64,000 bases of DNA, taken from assembly GCF_001112925.1 (NCBI RefSeq), contig NZ_CPYD01000009.1, positions 62,001 through 126,000 of the forward strand. Direction: 5' to 3'. Source of the DNA: Yersinia nurmii (lineage in GTDB: Bacteria > Pseudomonadota > Gammaproteobacteria > Enterobacterales > Enterobacteriaceae). Numbering within the stretch: the first letter of the stretch is position 1; each line of letters begins with the position of its first letter. The notes below the pieces were generated by a model that made no database searches, was not told the origin of the DNA, and saw only the letters and a list, made by a program, of their open reading frames with translations. This document shows positions 42,701 to 53,287 of this stretch, in pieces. The position numbers and the translations under genes are program-made.

Positions 42701-43619
42701 TGTCACTATCCCACCAATGGTTCGCGTTGATGTATCACCGGATATTGTGTTTGAAGCCACGCCGCAACTGTTCTCTCTTAACGGTTCTGTGGATATTCCG
42801 TGGGCGCGTATAACGGTACAGGAAGTGCCTGAAAGCGCGGTTGGTGTCTCCTCGGATGAGGTGATGTTGAATAATGATCTTCAGCCTATCGCCCCAAGAA
42901 GCACGGGTATTCCGATTAACAGTAATCTGCTTATTCACGTTGGCAATGATGTTCGCCTGAACGCTTTTGGCCTGAAAGCACGTCTGCAAGGCGATCTGAA
43001 AATGGTTCAGGATCAGCGTGGTTTGGGGTTAAACGGCCAAATTAATATACCGTCCGGTAGTTTCCGCGCCTATGGACAGGATCTGATCGTGCGTAAAGGC
43101 TTGCTGTTATTCTCCGGTCCGCCGGATCAACCGCTGCTGAATATTGAAGCGATTCGTAACCCAGATTCTACCGAAGATGGCGTCACCGCTGGGGTTCGGG
43201 TTACCGGGCTGGCAGATGCGCCGCAGCTTGAAGTGTTCTCCGATCCGGTCAAGTCTCAGCAAGAGGCTTTGTCTTACTTATTGCGCGGCCAAGGTCTGAG
43301 CAGTTCTGGCACCGATAGCAGCATGATGACCTCAATGCTCATCGGCATGGGCGTGGCGCAGAGCGGCAAGCTGGTTGGTAAAATCGGTGAGGCGTTTGGC
43401 GTAAGCGATCTGGCGTTGGATACTCAGGGCGTAGGAGACAGTTCGCAAGTGGTCGTTAGCGGATATGTCACCAAAGACCTACAGGTAAAATATGGTGTCG
43501 GTATATTTGACTCATTGGCGACGTTAACATTACGCTATCGATTGATGCCCAGGTTGTATCTGGAGGCGGTGTCTGGTATTAATCAGGCATTGGATGTGCT
43601 CTATCAGTTTGAGTTTTAA
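39771..43619 (+). CDS. tamB: Translocation and assembly module inner-membrane protein TamB
   Basis: AsmA-like bridge protein spanning the periplasm, anchored by an N-terminal helix (about residues 6-28) and touching TamA at its C-terminus. The central part is a long repetitive beta structure with a hydrophobic groove for lipid movement. A low-complexity Ala/Glu/Lys segment lies near residues 190-240. The C-terminal DUF490 domain (about 930-1282) ends in [20 protein letters not shown], an outer-membrane-like final strand. 1282 residues. Translationally coupled to tamA and 2 bp from ytfP. Confidence 0.95.
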   Translation: MSWLKKLSIAFLLILLLLIGTLAGLLGTTAGLHFLINSAARWVPGLDIASVSGGWRDLTLKGVQYQMPGVTVKAGQFHLSLQLSCLKRSELCVNALTAQDIDVIVDTKSLPPSEPTQPDSEPMGELSTPYPMTLRLLAINNVKVTIDDTAISLDEFRTGAHWQQRALTLMPTKISGLLIALPKTAPVAVPDAIKPAVDTAIAVKEATEKAAEKVADSTPTQGSAQSSEPEKPLGETLKALFAKPLLPELPDFRLPVDLQIQEINAQQLRMTGDTEALITSLILKASTQEQRVTLETLDIKSPQGGLTASGQATLADKWPLELVVNSAVNVEPLKGEKIKLNLGGGLRDQLTVALNLSGPVSAQLDAQAELAKAGLPLVLTLQSKQLRWPFTGDAQFQVNNFKTRFNGQATDYALSLRADVKGTDIPPAVITLDGKGNVEQFRLTRLRLAALQGNTDLTGVADWSQAISWNSVLTLNGINTAKQWPEWPAKLNGKIVTRGSMYGGSWQLNVSELTLDGNVKQNRVTARGSLTGNAAGQWHIPGINLALGRNKLDVKGDLNDKWVLDANIDAPQLDGALPGLAGVVKGNLKLRGDLAAPQLVADLTATGLQWQALHIRRIKVDGDVRSAEQIQGKLAVRVEQLKQDDLLVSLLTLDAKGSEKQHQLRLNVQGEPVSGQLALDGSFDRQQQRWRGNLNNTRFDTPVGEWRLNRAIALDYLNTAQKITIGPHCWQNPNAELCVPRTIEAGPSGQASIVLNRFDLAMIKPFLGPDTTLNGVFSGRADVSWTEGSALPQAKVSLVGKGVNVKQMVQGNPLPLAFDTLNLNAALNNGRAQADWLIKLTNNGQFNGQVQVADPQGRRNLSGNVAISNISLAMINPILSDGEKAKGMLNANLRLGGNAKNPLVFGRLALDGVDIDGSWMPFDVIDGRLAVNFDGMTSTLEGLIRTTNGQLNLDGSADWRNIDAWRARIAAKGNKLRVTIPPMVRVDVSPDIVFEATPQLFSLNGSVDIPWARITVQEVPESAVGVSSDEVMLNNDLQPIAPRSTGIPINSNLLIHVGNDVRLNAFGLKARLQGDLKMVQDQRGLGLNGQINIPSGSFRAYGQDLIVRKGLLLFSGPPDQPLLNIEAIRNPDSTEDGVTAGVRVTGLADAPQLEVFSDPVKSQQEALSYLLRGQGLSSSGTDSSMMTSMLIGMGVAQSGKLVGKIGEAFGVSDLALDTQGVGDSSQVVVSGYVTKDLQVKYGVGIFDSLATLTLRYRLMPRLYLEAVSGINQALDVLYQFEF

Positions 43620-43621
43620 CG

Positions 43622-43978
43622 ATGCGAATTATTGTCTACGGCAGTTTACGGCGCAAACAAGGTAACAGTCACTGGATGACTGACGCTCAGCTTTTGGGTG
43701 AATATGACCTTGATGGGTATGAAATGTACAACTTGGGCCATTATCCTGCAGTGATTCCGGGGGAAGGTCAGGTGCATTGCGAAGTTTATCGGATAAACTC
43801 AGCCATCATGACCGAGCTGGATGAACTGAAGAGTAATACCAAAGATTATAAGCGTGAGCTAATTCAGACGCCTTTTGGTAGTGCCTGGATTTATCTCTAT
43901 CGCCTGAATGTTGCAGGATTGCCGCGGATTCGAAGCGGTGACTGGCTGAAACGCCACGAAGAACACGAAGAAAAGTGA
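43622..43978 (+). CDS. ytfP: Gamma-glutamylcyclotransferase-like protein YtfP
   Basis: 118-residue cytosolic protein of the GGCT/AIG2 fold. The IIVYGSLRRKQGNSHWM N-terminus and the acidic EVYRINSAIMTELDELK segment carry the features of the putative active site. It closes the tamA-tamB-ytfP operon, starting 2 bp after tamB, as in E. coli. The substrate is unknown; the link to TamAB is positional only. Confidence 0.93.
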   Translation: MRIIVYGSLRRKQGNSHWMTDAQLLGEYDLDGYEMYNLGHYPAVIPGEGQVHCEVYRINSAIMTELDELKSNTKDYKRELIQTPFGSAWIYLYRLNVAGLPRIRSGDWLKRHEEHEEK

Positions 43979-43982
43979 TGTG

Positions 43983-44016
43983 AAAAAAAACACCGCTCAT
44001 TGAGCGGTGTTTTTTT
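43983..44016. terminator. Bidirectional terminator between ytfP and ppa
   Basis: CACCGCTC (43991-43998) and GAGCGGTG (44102-equivalent right arm at 44002-44009) form an 8-bp stem with a 3-4 nt loop. Eight A residues precede it and seven T residues follow, so it can work in both directions. Confidence 0.93.
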
Positions 44017-44034
44017 ATGGAGCCGCGGCAAGAA

Positions 44035-44565
44035 TTACTTCTTGGCAGCGCGCTCAAAAGAAGCAACGATTTCAGCTTTCGCTGCTGCTGCATTTTCCCA
44101 ACCGTCAACTTTAACCCATTTACCGGTTTCCAGATCTTTGTAGTGCTCAAAGAAGTGTTTGATCTGTGCTTTCAGCAGTTCTGGCAGATCTTGCACGTCT
44201 TTAACGTGATCGTATTCTTTAGTCAGTTTGCTGTGTGGAACGGCAACCAGCTTGGCATCTTCGCCCGCTTCGTCAGTCATTTTCAACACGCCAACTGGAC
44301 GGCAACGAACCACTGAACCCGGTTGTAATGGGTAAGGTGTTGGAACCAGAACGTCAACCGGGTCACCGTCTAAAGACAGGGTGTTGTTGATGTAGCCGTA
44401 GTTGCACGGGTAGAACATGGCGGTAGACATGAAACGGTCAACGAACAGAGAACCGGTTTCTTTGTCGATTTCGTATTTAATTGGATCGGCGTTAGCTGGG
44501 ATTTCGATCACAACGTAAATATCTTCTGGCAGGTCTTTACCTGCTGGTACTAAGTTCAAGCTCAT
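44035..44565 (-). CDS. ppa: Inorganic pyrophosphatase Ppa
   Basis: Family I soluble pyrophosphatase, essential for driving biosynthetic reactions that release pyrophosphate. The Mg-binding signature DGDPVDVLV is present, along with [15 protein letters not shown] and a C-terminal [15 protein letters not shown]. 176 residues, the standard length. It shares a terminator with ytfP and diverges from the chemoreceptor gene. Confidence 0.97.
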   Translation of the reverse strand: MSLNLVPAGKDLPEDIYVVIEIPANADPIKYEIDKETGSLFVDRFMSTAMFYPCNYGYINNTLSLDGDPVDVLVPTPYPLQPGSVVRCRPVGVLKMTDEAGEDAKLVAVPHSKLTKEYDHVKDVQDLPELLKAQIKHFFEHYKDLETGKWVKVDGWENAAAAKAEIVASFERAAKK

Positions 44566-44747
44566 GTCGGTTTCCTTTTATCAAACCAGAAATGGAGTGC
44601 CGGCTATTATAGCCAACTCTTTTCTTAATTCCCGTCCTTTTCACATCTGGATAATGGAGGTATTAGCTAAATTTGGCTGAACAAGCCGCGTAGAAATCTC
44701 GTCATTGCCTAATCGTATCTATTTTCACCTGTTTTACTCGCGATTGC

Positions 44748-44774
44748 TCAAGAAGGTATCGGGTGCGCCGATAA
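44748..44774 (+). promoter_or_regulatory. Sigma-28 (FliA) promoter of the chemoreceptor gene
   Basis: TCAA (44748-44751), a 15-bp spacer and GCCGATAA (44767-44774) fit the flagellar class 3 consensus TAAA-N15-GCCGATAA with one mismatch. It starts transcription about 75 bp before the chemoreceptor ATG. Confidence 0.85.
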
Positions 44775-44853
44775 CTTATCTAAATAATATGCCTGCTCAC
44801 TTTTAGTTAACGCTTTGTAATCTTCATTCTTCGCAGATAACCGGGAAAAACAG

Positions 44854-46434
44854 ATGTTAAAAAAGATTACCGTAAAGACTGGGTTGATCGCCCAGTTGAG
44901 TTTGATGTCGTTGATTTTATTAGTTGTTAGCGTAATTGGTATCAACTCTATTCACGAAAGCTCTAATTCTTTGCGGATCATTAATCAGATTCAGGGAGAG
45001 GAGTTGGGGGCGTTATCCAATAGTTTTAATGCGACGTTAAGTGCCAGAGCTGCGGCTGCCTTGGCCGTCAGGCAAATGGAAATCGGCCTGATTGATGATT
45101 CCCAGAAAACGGCCAACAAAATTGAAGCCGATTTGGCCCAATCCCAGCAAGAAATGAAGCGCTTTATTGCCGCGGTCACTGCCAGAGGAGAAGGGGAAGA
45201 TCTAGCGAATAATATTCAACAAAGTTATAAATTCTATCTCGAGCAAGGCGTGGTTCCGATGCTGGAAGCGATCAAAGCGGGCAATGCGGACGATTACTAT
45301 GAAGCGCTGGAAAACCGGATTTCCAGTATCAGCGGTGCTTTCGATGGAGATGTGCAGCAATTCCGCGCTTATGCGTTGAATGCAGGCCAGCAGCAGATTG
45401 AGCAAGCCAATAGCGCTGCACATATTAAAGTTGCCATTATTGTCGCTTCGGGGCTAATAACCTTGTTTTCCGCGATAGTTGCCTGGTTTGCTTTGCAAAT
45501 TATTATTTTGCGCCCGTTGGAGCAGTCTATTCATCAATTGGAGTTTATTGCGGCCGGAGATCTGACCCATAGTATTAATGGTGAAGGTAAAACCGAACTG
45601 GCGCGCTTGGCCAGAGCTTTACAGGCGATGCAGCAATCGCTGGTGGCTTCGGTGAGCCATGTCCGGGATGTTGGCGGTCAGATTGGTATCGGATCGCGGG
45701 AGTTAGCCGCAGGTAATACCCATCTTGCGCAAAGAACCGAAGAATCAGCCGCTTCGCTGGAACAAACTGCCGCCAGCATGGAGCAACTGACTTCTACGGT
45801 GAAAATGAACGCGGAGAATTCAGACCAGGCAAACCGTTTGGCCATGAGCGTCTCTGAGATCGCTAATCAGGGGAGTTCGGTGGTTAATCATGTGATGGAT
45901 AAAATGCAGGCGATCACCGCCAGTTCTCGAAGGATTTCCGATATTATCAGCGTGATGGATAGCATAGCGTTTCAGACTAATATTCTGGCGCTGAATGCGG
46001 CGGTAGAAGCGGCCCGCGCTGGAGAACAGGGACGAGGTTTTGCCGTCGTCGCCGGTGAAGTCCGTAATTTGGCTCAGCGCAGCGCCCAGTCAGCCAAAGA
46101 AATTAAAGGGTTGATTGTGGAATCGCAAAGTCGGGTACGGGAAGGGGCTGATATGGCTGAGTCCGCCGGTAAAACCATGAATGATATTGCCCGTGAGGTA
46201 AGCCGGGTAACGGCATTAATGAAAGAAATAACCGCTGCGTCCCATGAGCAAAGCTCTGGTATTGAGCAGGTTAATCTGGCGATTACACAAATGGATCAGG
46301 TCGCGCAGCAAAACGCAGCGTTAGTTGAACAGGCTGCGGCGGCAACGCGCTCGCTAGAAGAGCAGGCGGATGCGCTTGCTGCCAGCATGGCGGTCTTTAA
46401 GCTGCAGCCGGATGAAGAAACCGTGGCAGCATAA
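44854..46434 (+). CDS. Methyl-accepting chemotaxis protein
   Basis: Transmembrane chemoreceptor, 526 residues. The first helix is at about residues 12-32 and the second at about 190-212, enclosing a four-helix TarH-type periplasmic ligand domain. A HAMP domain (about 213-265) leads to a long coiled-coil signalling domain with the conserved tip [20 protein letters not shown]. Gln/Glu pairs such as [17 protein letters not shown] are candidate methylation sites. It ends ETVAA and lacks the NWETF-type pentapeptide that tethers CheR, so it is probably a low-abundance type. The ligand cannot be read from sequence. A sigma-28 promoter is upstream. Confidence 0.94.
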   Translation: MLKKITVKTGLIAQLSLMSLILLVVSVIGINSIHESSNSLRIINQIQGEELGALSNSFNATLSARAAAALAVRQMEIGLIDDSQKTANKIEADLAQSQQEMKRFIAAVTARGEGEDLANNIQQSYKFYLEQGVVPMLEAIKAGNADDYYEALENRISSISGAFDGDVQQFRAYALNAGQQQIEQANSAAHIKVAIIVASGLITLFSAIVAWFALQIIILRPLEQSIHQLEFIAAGDLTHSINGEGKTELARLARALQAMQQSLVASVSHVRDVGGQIGIGSRELAAGNTHLAQRTEESAASLEQTAASMEQLTSTVKMNAENSDQANRLAMSVSEIANQGSSVVNHVMDKMQAITASSRRISDIISVMDSIAFQTNILALNAAVEAARAGEQGRGFAVVAGEVRNLAQRSAQSAKEIKGLIVESQSRVREGADMAESAGKTMNDIAREVSRVTALMKEITAASHEQSSGIEQVNLAITQMDQVAQQNAALVEQAAAATRSLEEQADALAASMAVFKLQPDEETVAA

Positions 46435-46458
46435 AAAAAACAGCGGCCATAGCCGCTG
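46433..46458 (-). terminator. Intrinsic terminator of fbp
   Basis: CAGCGGC (46441-46447) and GCCGCTG (46452-46458) form a 7-bp stem with a CATA loop. On the minus strand it is followed by eight T residues. It starts 27 bp downstream of the fbp stop and abuts the chemoreceptor stop. Confidence 0.88.
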
Positions 46459-46485
46459 CTTGATTCAATCTATATGGAATAATAA

Positions 46486-47487
46486 TTAATCTGGGAACTG
46501 AGCGATAAAACGCTCTGCATCTTCCACCATAGATTTGGTACCGACGAAGAATGGCGCACGTTGATGCAGCTTCTCCGGCACGATATCCAGAATACGATTC
46601 ACACCGTCGGTGGCTTTACCGCCGGCTTGTTCAGCCAGGAATGCCATTGGGTTGCATTCGTACAGTAAACGCAGCTTCCCTTGCGGGTGGCTGGCGGTAC
46701 TTGGATAAATATAGATGCCACCTTTCAAAAGGTTACGGTGGAAGTCTGCGACCAGAGAACCAATATAGCGAGAAGTATAAGGACGCTGGGTTGCATCATC
46801 CTGCTCCTGACAATACTTGATGTATTTCTTCACGCCCTGAGGGAATTTGATGTAGTTCCCTTCGTTGATCGAATACATGCAACCGGTTGCTGGATAGCGA
46901 ACTTTCTCATGGGATAAACAGAAAACACCCAGCGATGGGTCGTAGGTAAAACCGTGAACGCCGTAACCGGTAGTGTAGACCAGCATGGTGGATGAACCGT
47001 AGACCACGTAGCCTGCCGCAACCTGAGCGCTGCCCGGCTGAAGGAAATCTTTTTCTGTGACGGGTTCGCCGATTGGCGTAATGCGACGATAGATAGAGAA
47101 AATAGTACCGACTGAGACATTCACATCAATATTAGAAGAGCCGTCTAATGGATCCATCAGAACCACATATTTGGCGTTCTCTGCTCTCTCACCTTCGAAG
47201 ATAACGATGTCATCTTCTTCTTCAGACGCGATACCCGCAACTTCGCCACGCGCTTTAAGAGCGGCTTTCAGTTTCTCATTGGCATACAAATCCAATTTCA
47301 TCTGAACTTCACCCTGCACATTTTCAGCGCCGCTGGTGCCGAGAATATCGACCAGACCTGCTTTATTGATGTCGCGGTGAATGATCTTAGCGCCTAACTT
47401 GATCGCTGACAGTAACGCAGTTAATTCGCCTGTGGCGTGAGAGAAGTCTTGCTGTTTCTCGACGATAAATTCGCCTAACGTTTTCAT
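46486..47487 (-). CDS. fbp: Fructose-1,6-bisphosphatase class 1
   Basis: Gluconeogenic phosphatase giving fructose 6-phosphate. The metal site [26 protein letters not shown] is clear, as are IASEEEDD and the substrate segment [25 protein letters not shown]. 333 residues, the usual length. It diverges from mpl, as in E. coli. Confidence 0.97.
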   Translation of the reverse strand: MKTLGEFIVEKQQDFSHATGELTALLSAIKLGAKIIHRDINKAGLVDILGTSGAENVQGEVQMKLDLYANEKLKAALKARGEVAGIASEEEDDIVIFEGERAENAKYVVLMDPLDGSSNIDVNVSVGTIFSIYRRITPIGEPVTEKDFLQPGSAQVAAGYVVYGSSTMLVYTTGYGVHGFTYDPSLGVFCLSHEKVRYPATGCMYSINEGNYIKFPQGVKKYIKYCQEQDDATQRPYTSRYIGSLVADFHRNLLKGGIYIYPSTASHPQGKLRLLYECNPMAFLAEQAGGKATDGVNRILDIVPEKLHQRAPFFVGTKSMVEDAERFIAQFPD

Positions 47488-47656
47488 GACACAATCCCTG
47501 AATCTACGGTTGAATATCGAATTACTAACAAACCACTTACAATGTGCTCGCAGTGTAGCCCAAAGCTAAGATTGATTCATAGGCAATTCCATTTCTTCTC
47601 TCGGATTCTGAGCGGTAGAATAGCCGCAAACTCGATGTAATCAGACGGAAACATTT

Positions 47657-49036
47657 ATGCGCATTCATATTCTTGGTATTTGCGGCACGTTTATGGGGGG
47701 GCTGGCAATGCTGGCACGCTCATTGGGGCATGAGGTCACTGGGGCCGACGCTAACGTTTATCCACCGATGAGTACCTTGTTAGAGAATCAAGGGATCAGT
47801 TTGATCCAAGGATACGATCCGGCTCAGCTCGATCCTGCACCGGATCTGGTGATCATCGGTAATGCGATGACTCGAGGCAATCCTTGTGTAGAAGCGGTTT
47901 TAGAACGCGGTATTCCTTACGTTTCTGGCCCACAGTGGCTACACGATCAGGTTCTGCCTGAGCGCTGGGTTATTGCGGTCGCAGGCACTCACGGTAAAAC
48001 CACCACCGCCGGTATGGTGACCTGGATTCTGGAAGCCTGTGGCTATGAGCCAGGCTTTGTGATTGGTGGTGTACCGGGTAATTTTGACGTTTCTGCCCGT
48101 TTAGGAAACAGCCCATTCTTTGTGATCGAGGCCGACGAATATGACTGCGCCTTCTTCGATAAGCGTTCCAAATTCGTTCATTACAGCCCACGCACGCTGA
48201 TCATGAACAATTTGGAATTCGATCACGCTGATATCTTTGACGATCTTAAAGCGATTCAGAGGCAGTTCCACCATCTGGTGCGTTTGGTGCCGGGCAAAGG
48301 CAAGATCATCCTGCCAGATAACGATAATCATCTGAAACAGGTGATGGCGATGGGGTGCTGGAGTGAGCAGGAATTTGTGGGCGAAACCGGCAGTTGGTCA
48401 GCGAAGAAAGTCACGGTTGATGCCAGCTCTTATCAGGTATTCCTAGATAATGAACTGGTTGGCGAAGTGAATTGGTCGCTGGTAGGTGAACACAATATGC
48501 ATAACGGGCTGATGGCCATTGCTGCCGCTCGGCACGTGGGTGTACAGCCAGCCGACGCTTGTCGCGCTCTCGGTGATTTTATCAATGCCCGTCGCCGTCT
48601 TGAGCTACGTGGCGAAGCCAACGGCGTAACGGTTTATGATGATTTTGCTCATCATCCAACGGCTATTCTGGCTACTTTAGCTGCGCTGCGTGGCAAGGTT
48701 GGCGGGACAGCGCGGATTTTGGCGGTGCTGGAACCTCGCTCTAACACCATGAAAATGGGGTTGTGCAAAAATGAGCTGGCACCGTCACTCGGCCGAGCTG
48801 ATGAAGTCTTCCTGTTCCAGCCGCAGCATATTCCGTGGCAGGTGGTGGAAGTGGCCGAAGCCTGTATTCAACCGGCGTCATGGAGTGCTGATATTGATAC
48901 GCTGGTAGAAATGATCGTAAAAACCGCTCAGCCGGGCGATCACATCCTGGTCATGAGTAACGGCGGTTTCGGTGGAATCCATAGCAAACTGTTGGAGGCG
49001 CTGGATAAAAAGGCTCATCAACAGTTATTAAACTGA
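47657..49036 (+). CDS. mpl: UDP-N-acetylmuramate:L-Ala-gamma-D-Glu-meso-DAP ligase Mpl
   Basis: Recycling enzyme that joins the murein tripeptide from turned-over peptidoglycan back onto UDP-MurNAc. Mur-ligase domains in order: an N-terminal Rossmann part (ILGICGTFMGGLAMLARSLG), the ATP-binding centre with AGTHGKTTTAGM (about residue 110), and a C-terminal domain with LEPRSNTMKMG. 459 residues. It ends the block that matches the E. coli cpdB-to-mpl region. Confidence 0.96.
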   Translation: MRIHILGICGTFMGGLAMLARSLGHEVTGADANVYPPMSTLLENQGISLIQGYDPAQLDPAPDLVIIGNAMTRGNPCVEAVLERGIPYVSGPQWLHDQVLPERWVIAVAGTHGKTTTAGMVTWILEACGYEPGFVIGGVPGNFDVSARLGNSPFFVIEADEYDCAFFDKRSKFVHYSPRTLIMNNLEFDHADIFDDLKAIQRQFHHLVRLVPGKGKIILPDNDNHLKQVMAMGCWSEQEFVGETGSWSAKKVTVDASSYQVFLDNELVGEVNWSLVGEHNMHNGLMAIAAARHVGVQPADACRALGDFINARRRLELRGEANGVTVYDDFAHHPTAILATLAALRGKVGGTARILAVLEPRSNTMKMGLCKNELAPSLGRADEVFLFQPQHIPWQVVEVAEACIQPASWSADIDTLVEMIVKTAQPGDHILVMSNGGFGGIHSKLLEALDKKAHQQLLN

Positions 49037-49043
49037 TTGAGAT

Positions 49044-49066
49044 AAAAAAAGCCCCCGAAAGGGGGC
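49044..49066 (-). terminator. GNRA-loop terminator downstream of yhcN-like gene
   Basis: GCCCCC (49051-49056) and GGGGGC (49061-49066) form a stem with a GAAA loop. The minus strand continues with seven T residues. It probably ends transcripts from the yhcN-like genes about 160 bp away and may help insulate mpl. Confidence 0.78.
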
Positions 49067-49225
49067 AAAAGGGTTCGCTGGATAGGACAGCGAGGGATTA
49101 TCTGGAGTGAATATTTCTTACTTTTTCTTGCTCAATAGACTCATGTTTATCTGTTTATGGTTAAAAGATTATTGAGCAAGTCAGTCTGTTTAGGATTTGC
49201 TGGTTAAAACACCGTGCGTTCGTCC

Positions 49226-49489
49226 TTATTTGTAAATCTTGGCTGTTGCATGCCAGCCATTTTCTTGACGCATTTCAATGATTTTATACGCTTTAGCGCC
49301 TTTGCTATCGGCTTTGTCGGCAAGTGCCTGAGTAATATCAGAAGGCGCGCCGGTAATGCCACTCACGCTGATGGTTCCCATATCGGTCAGTCTGTTGGTT
49401 TGAGCATTATTAACAGACTCGGCGGCTGAGGCACCAAAAGCGATAACGGAGAATAAGCCTAGTGCAGCGATGGTATGTTTGATTTTCAT
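49226..49489 (-). CDS. DUF1471 periplasmic protein, yhcN-like copy 2
   Basis: 87-residue secreted protein with a signal peptide ending GASA (about residue 22) and one DUF1471 domain: MGTISVSGITGAPSDITQAL, KADSKGAKAYKIIEM and ATAKIYK. It is a clear paralogue of the next gene to the right, of identical length and alignable without gaps. E. coli has a single yhcN at this place, so this is a local duplication, probably old since many positions differ. Confidence 0.88.
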   Translation of the reverse strand: MKIKHTIAALGLFSVIAFGASAAESVNNAQTNRLTDMGTISVSGITGAPSDITQALADKADSKGAKAYKIIEMRQENGWHATAKIYK

Positions 49490-49615
49490 GATCTTTTCCT
49501 AAAAATAGCCAACAACCAGAAAGCATTATTATCGATTCTGCTACTTAGAGGCTGTTGTTTTGATTGTGTTTCTATATCTGACTGAATCTGGCAGCGCAAT
49601 GCGCCAGGTCAGGAT

Positions 49616-49879
49616 TTACTGGTAGATTTTTGCTGTAGCGTGGAAGTTGCCGTCTTCGCGAGCCTCGATAACCTGATAAGCCTTGGCACCTTGAGCATCT
49701 GCTTTGTCAGACAGTGCTTGACGAATATCTGAAGGCGTCCCATTCACACCGCTAACGGTGATGGTGCCAACAGACTGTAAGTTAGCAGCCTGGCTTGCGT
49801 TGATTGAATCCGCTGCAAATACACCAAATGACAGTGCAGAAAGAACGCTTAAAGCTGCTACGGTAGTTTTAATATTCAT
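49616..49879 (-). CDS. yhcN: Periplasmic DUF1471 protein YhcN
   Basis: 87-residue secreted protein very like E. coli YhcN, which is induced by cytoplasmic acid and peroxide stress. The signal peptide MNIKTTVAALSVLSALSFG ends VFA near residue 22. The DUF1471 domain has VGTITVSGVNGTPSDI and GAKAYQVIEA and ends HATAKIYQ. It sits beside argR as in E. coli and 126 bp upstream of its paralogue. Confidence 0.92.
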   Translation of the reverse strand: MNIKTTVAALSVLSALSFGVFAADSINASQAANLQSVGTITVSGVNGTPSDIRQALSDKADAQGAKAYQVIEAREDGNFHATAKIYQ

Positions 49880-50384
49880 GTTATGACCTCTTAATGTTCT
49901 TTTATTAGTTTGCGTAAATGTGATTTACGTCACGAAATGAGTATACATCTAGTCACTAAAAACATTAATAGCTGACTAATAATATTTTAAGTTACTTTAA
50001 TGTGGGTTATTAGTTTTTAATAACCAAACGGAATAAAAATCGATCAAAAAATGAGTAATTGAGACAAAAGAGTAGATATTTCAAACGGGTGGGTGTTTTT
50101 GACCAAAAGTGCGAAAAATTTTAGCGTGTATTTGCTGCTTAATTAAAAATAGTAATTGTCCGTGCTGGTTATATAAGGAAATCCAGTGATATTGACTGCA
50201 TGCAGTATGCCTCTCGGCAAATTGCTCAGAGGTTAGCCATATCTATAGGAGGATAACGAACAAAGAAGCAAAGCTGCGTGCGTTGGAAAGGATGGTCTGA
50301 TGCAAGGTAAAGGAAGATGACTAAGGAAATAGGCTGTCACAGAGCGAAGATGGCAAAGGGATTGAAAGGAAAAGTATGTGCGGT
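49880..50384. other. Gene-free region between yhcN and argR, purine-rich on the right
   Basis: No ORF of useful length is supportable here. The left 280 bp is AT-rich and carries the yhcN promoter. From about 50175 to 50370 the plus strand is purine-rich and has nine GGA triplets (50177, 50248, 50251, 50285, 50290, 50312, 50325, 50359, 50368), and a weak promoter-like TTGCTC-N16-TATAGG at 50222-50249. CTGCATGCAG at about 50196-50205 is a perfect palindrome. It could encode a small RNA that binds CsrA; this is only a hypothesis. Confidence 0.35.
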
Positions 50385-50416
50385 AAAAGGCCAATAGAAC
50401 CTTGATTCTACTGGCC
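50385..50416 (-). terminator. Intrinsic terminator of argR
   Basis: GGCCAATAGAA (50389-50399) and TTCTACTGGCC (50406-50416) form an 11-bp stem with one mismatch. In the argR direction four T residues follow. On the plus strand TCTTTTT comes five bases after the stem, so it may also act there. Confidence 0.8.
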
Positions 50417-50435
50417 GCGATCTTTTTGGCTGGGA

Positions 50436-52306
<1,871 letters not shown>

Positions 52307-52361
52307 GAATCGTTGATTGAAAATAGCGGGGGGGTATTTCCCCCTGACTGTTTCGTCTAAG

Positions 52362-52395
52362 AAGCCGCAGGTGGCAAGCACCGGCGGCTTTTTTT
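52362..52395 (+). terminator. Intrinsic terminator after mdh
   Basis: A 7-bp outer stem (52362-52368 with 52384-52390) continues into GGTG/CACC-type pairs around a 5-nt loop and is followed by five more T residues. Confidence 0.92.
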
Positions 52396-52406
52396 ATGTT
52401 AGTAAC

Positions 52407-52676
52407 TTATGGCTGTACTGAACGAATACGCGTTTTCCTATCCAGTAAGGCCCCTGTTCTGGCGTCAAAATAGCGGGAAGGCCAGATTTCCGAGGGATGG
52501 ATCTCCAGACATTCCGCAATTAGCCACTCACCTTTCGGCCAGGGACGTGTCAGGGCATTAGCTAGCGTTGATGAGCTAAGACCGGCATTTCGAGACAACG
52601 CCGCTAGGGTTGTCCCTTTCTTCCGCAGTGCCGCAATAACGTCGGCAGGGTGCCAATCAGATTTCCTTAAAATCAT
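52407..52676 (-). CDS. sfsB: Ner-like DNA-binding regulator SfsB (Nlp)
   Basis: Small regulator of the Ner family, named for phage Mu Ner; E. coli SfsB (Nlp) stimulates maltose-gene expression. The 89-residue chain has WHPADVIAALRKKGTTLAALSR, a helix-turn-helix with GLSSSTLANAL as its second part, and the RPWPKGEW and IWPSRY motifs diagnostic of the family. It precedes ispB in E. coli too, but here two Mu-type HTH genes lie between. It diverges from the first of these across 184 bp. Confidence 0.92.
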   Translation of the reverse strand: MILRKSDWHPADVIAALRKKGTTLAALSRNAGLSSSTLANALTRPWPKGEWLIAECLEIHPSEIWPSRYFDARTGALLDRKTRIRSVQP

Positions 52677-52708
52677 CTTTAATCCTTTTTTTACTAAGCT
52701 GCTGGCAT

Positions 52709-52754
52709 GTTAGTGGTATAACTAACCGTGTATCGTTAATCATATTACGAACGA
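52709..52754. promoter_or_regulatory. Inverted repeats in the sfsB/HTH divergent promoter
   Basis: Two inverted repeats are close together: GTTAGT-GGTATA-ACTAAC (52709-52726) and TCGTT-N12-AACGA (52733-52754). They are good candidates for operators of SfsB or the Mu-type HTH proteins encoded on either side. No binding data exist in the sequence; this is inference from symmetry and place. Confidence 0.45.
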
Positions 52755-52860
52755 AAAGTAATCATTTAGAAACAGGATAACATCAAATTTCCAAATGATT
52801 TTCAAATCTTTTCTAAAAATTCCTTTTTTGCGTGTTACCGCATAGTAGAGAAGAAAGGCT

Positions 52861-53208
52861 ATGAAAAAAGAGTGGTTTGCTGCCAAGGAACTGACAGGTA
52901 TCGCGGGGTTGCCCTCGTCTCCACAAGGAATCAACCTCATGGCAAAACGTGAAGGTTGGAAACAACGGCGTCGCCGGGGAGTTCAGGGTAAAGCGGTTGA
53001 ATATCATATAGATAGTTTGCCGGTAAGCGTGCTTAGTCTGCTACGACTCAAAGAGGACCCGGTAGATTATGTCGTCACGCGACAGGAACCGATAGCGGTA
53101 TGGGTAGAGGCCTACTATCAGTTAACCGAAGCGGAGCGCGACAAAATCATTAGTTTTATTTTGCGTGAAGGGATTGGTTCGTTAATGACGCGTTTAGCCA
53201 TTACCTGA
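52861..53208 (+). CDS. Mu-type HTH DNA-binding protein, copy 1
   Basis: 115-residue protein whose first 60 residues (MKKEWFAAKELTGIAGLPSS, then QGINLMAKREGWKQRRRRGVQGKAVEYHIDSLP in part) resemble the winged-helix DNA-binding domain at the N-terminus of phage Mu transposase and Mu repressor, with the same W, GLP, GW, RRRGVQGKA and EY positions. The C-terminal half (about 66-115) is a conserved helical region, with QLTEAERDKIISFILREG, absent from MuA. No transposase catalytic domain follows. ATG after GAAAGG. It is the first of two tandem paralogues and diverges from sfsB. Confidence 0.82.
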   Translation: MKKEWFAAKELTGIAGLPSSPQGINLMAKREGWKQRRRRGVQGKAVEYHIDSLPVSVLSLLRLKEDPVDYVVTRQEPIAVWVEAYYQLTEAERDKIISFILREGIGSLMTRLAIT

Positions 53209-53221
53209 TTAATGCTGAGCG

Positions 53222-53254
53222 GGGCATCTATTTTATCGCGCTGTGCGGATGCCC
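53222..53254 (+). other. Hairpin between the two Mu-type HTH genes
   Basis: GGGCATC (53222-53228) and GATGCCC (53248-53254) form a 7-bp stem with a 19-nt loop. No T run follows. It may be an mRNA processing element or an operator. Confidence 0.35.
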
Positions 53255-53287
53255 GAATTGTTGAGTAAAACCGAGAGTAGATCATCA

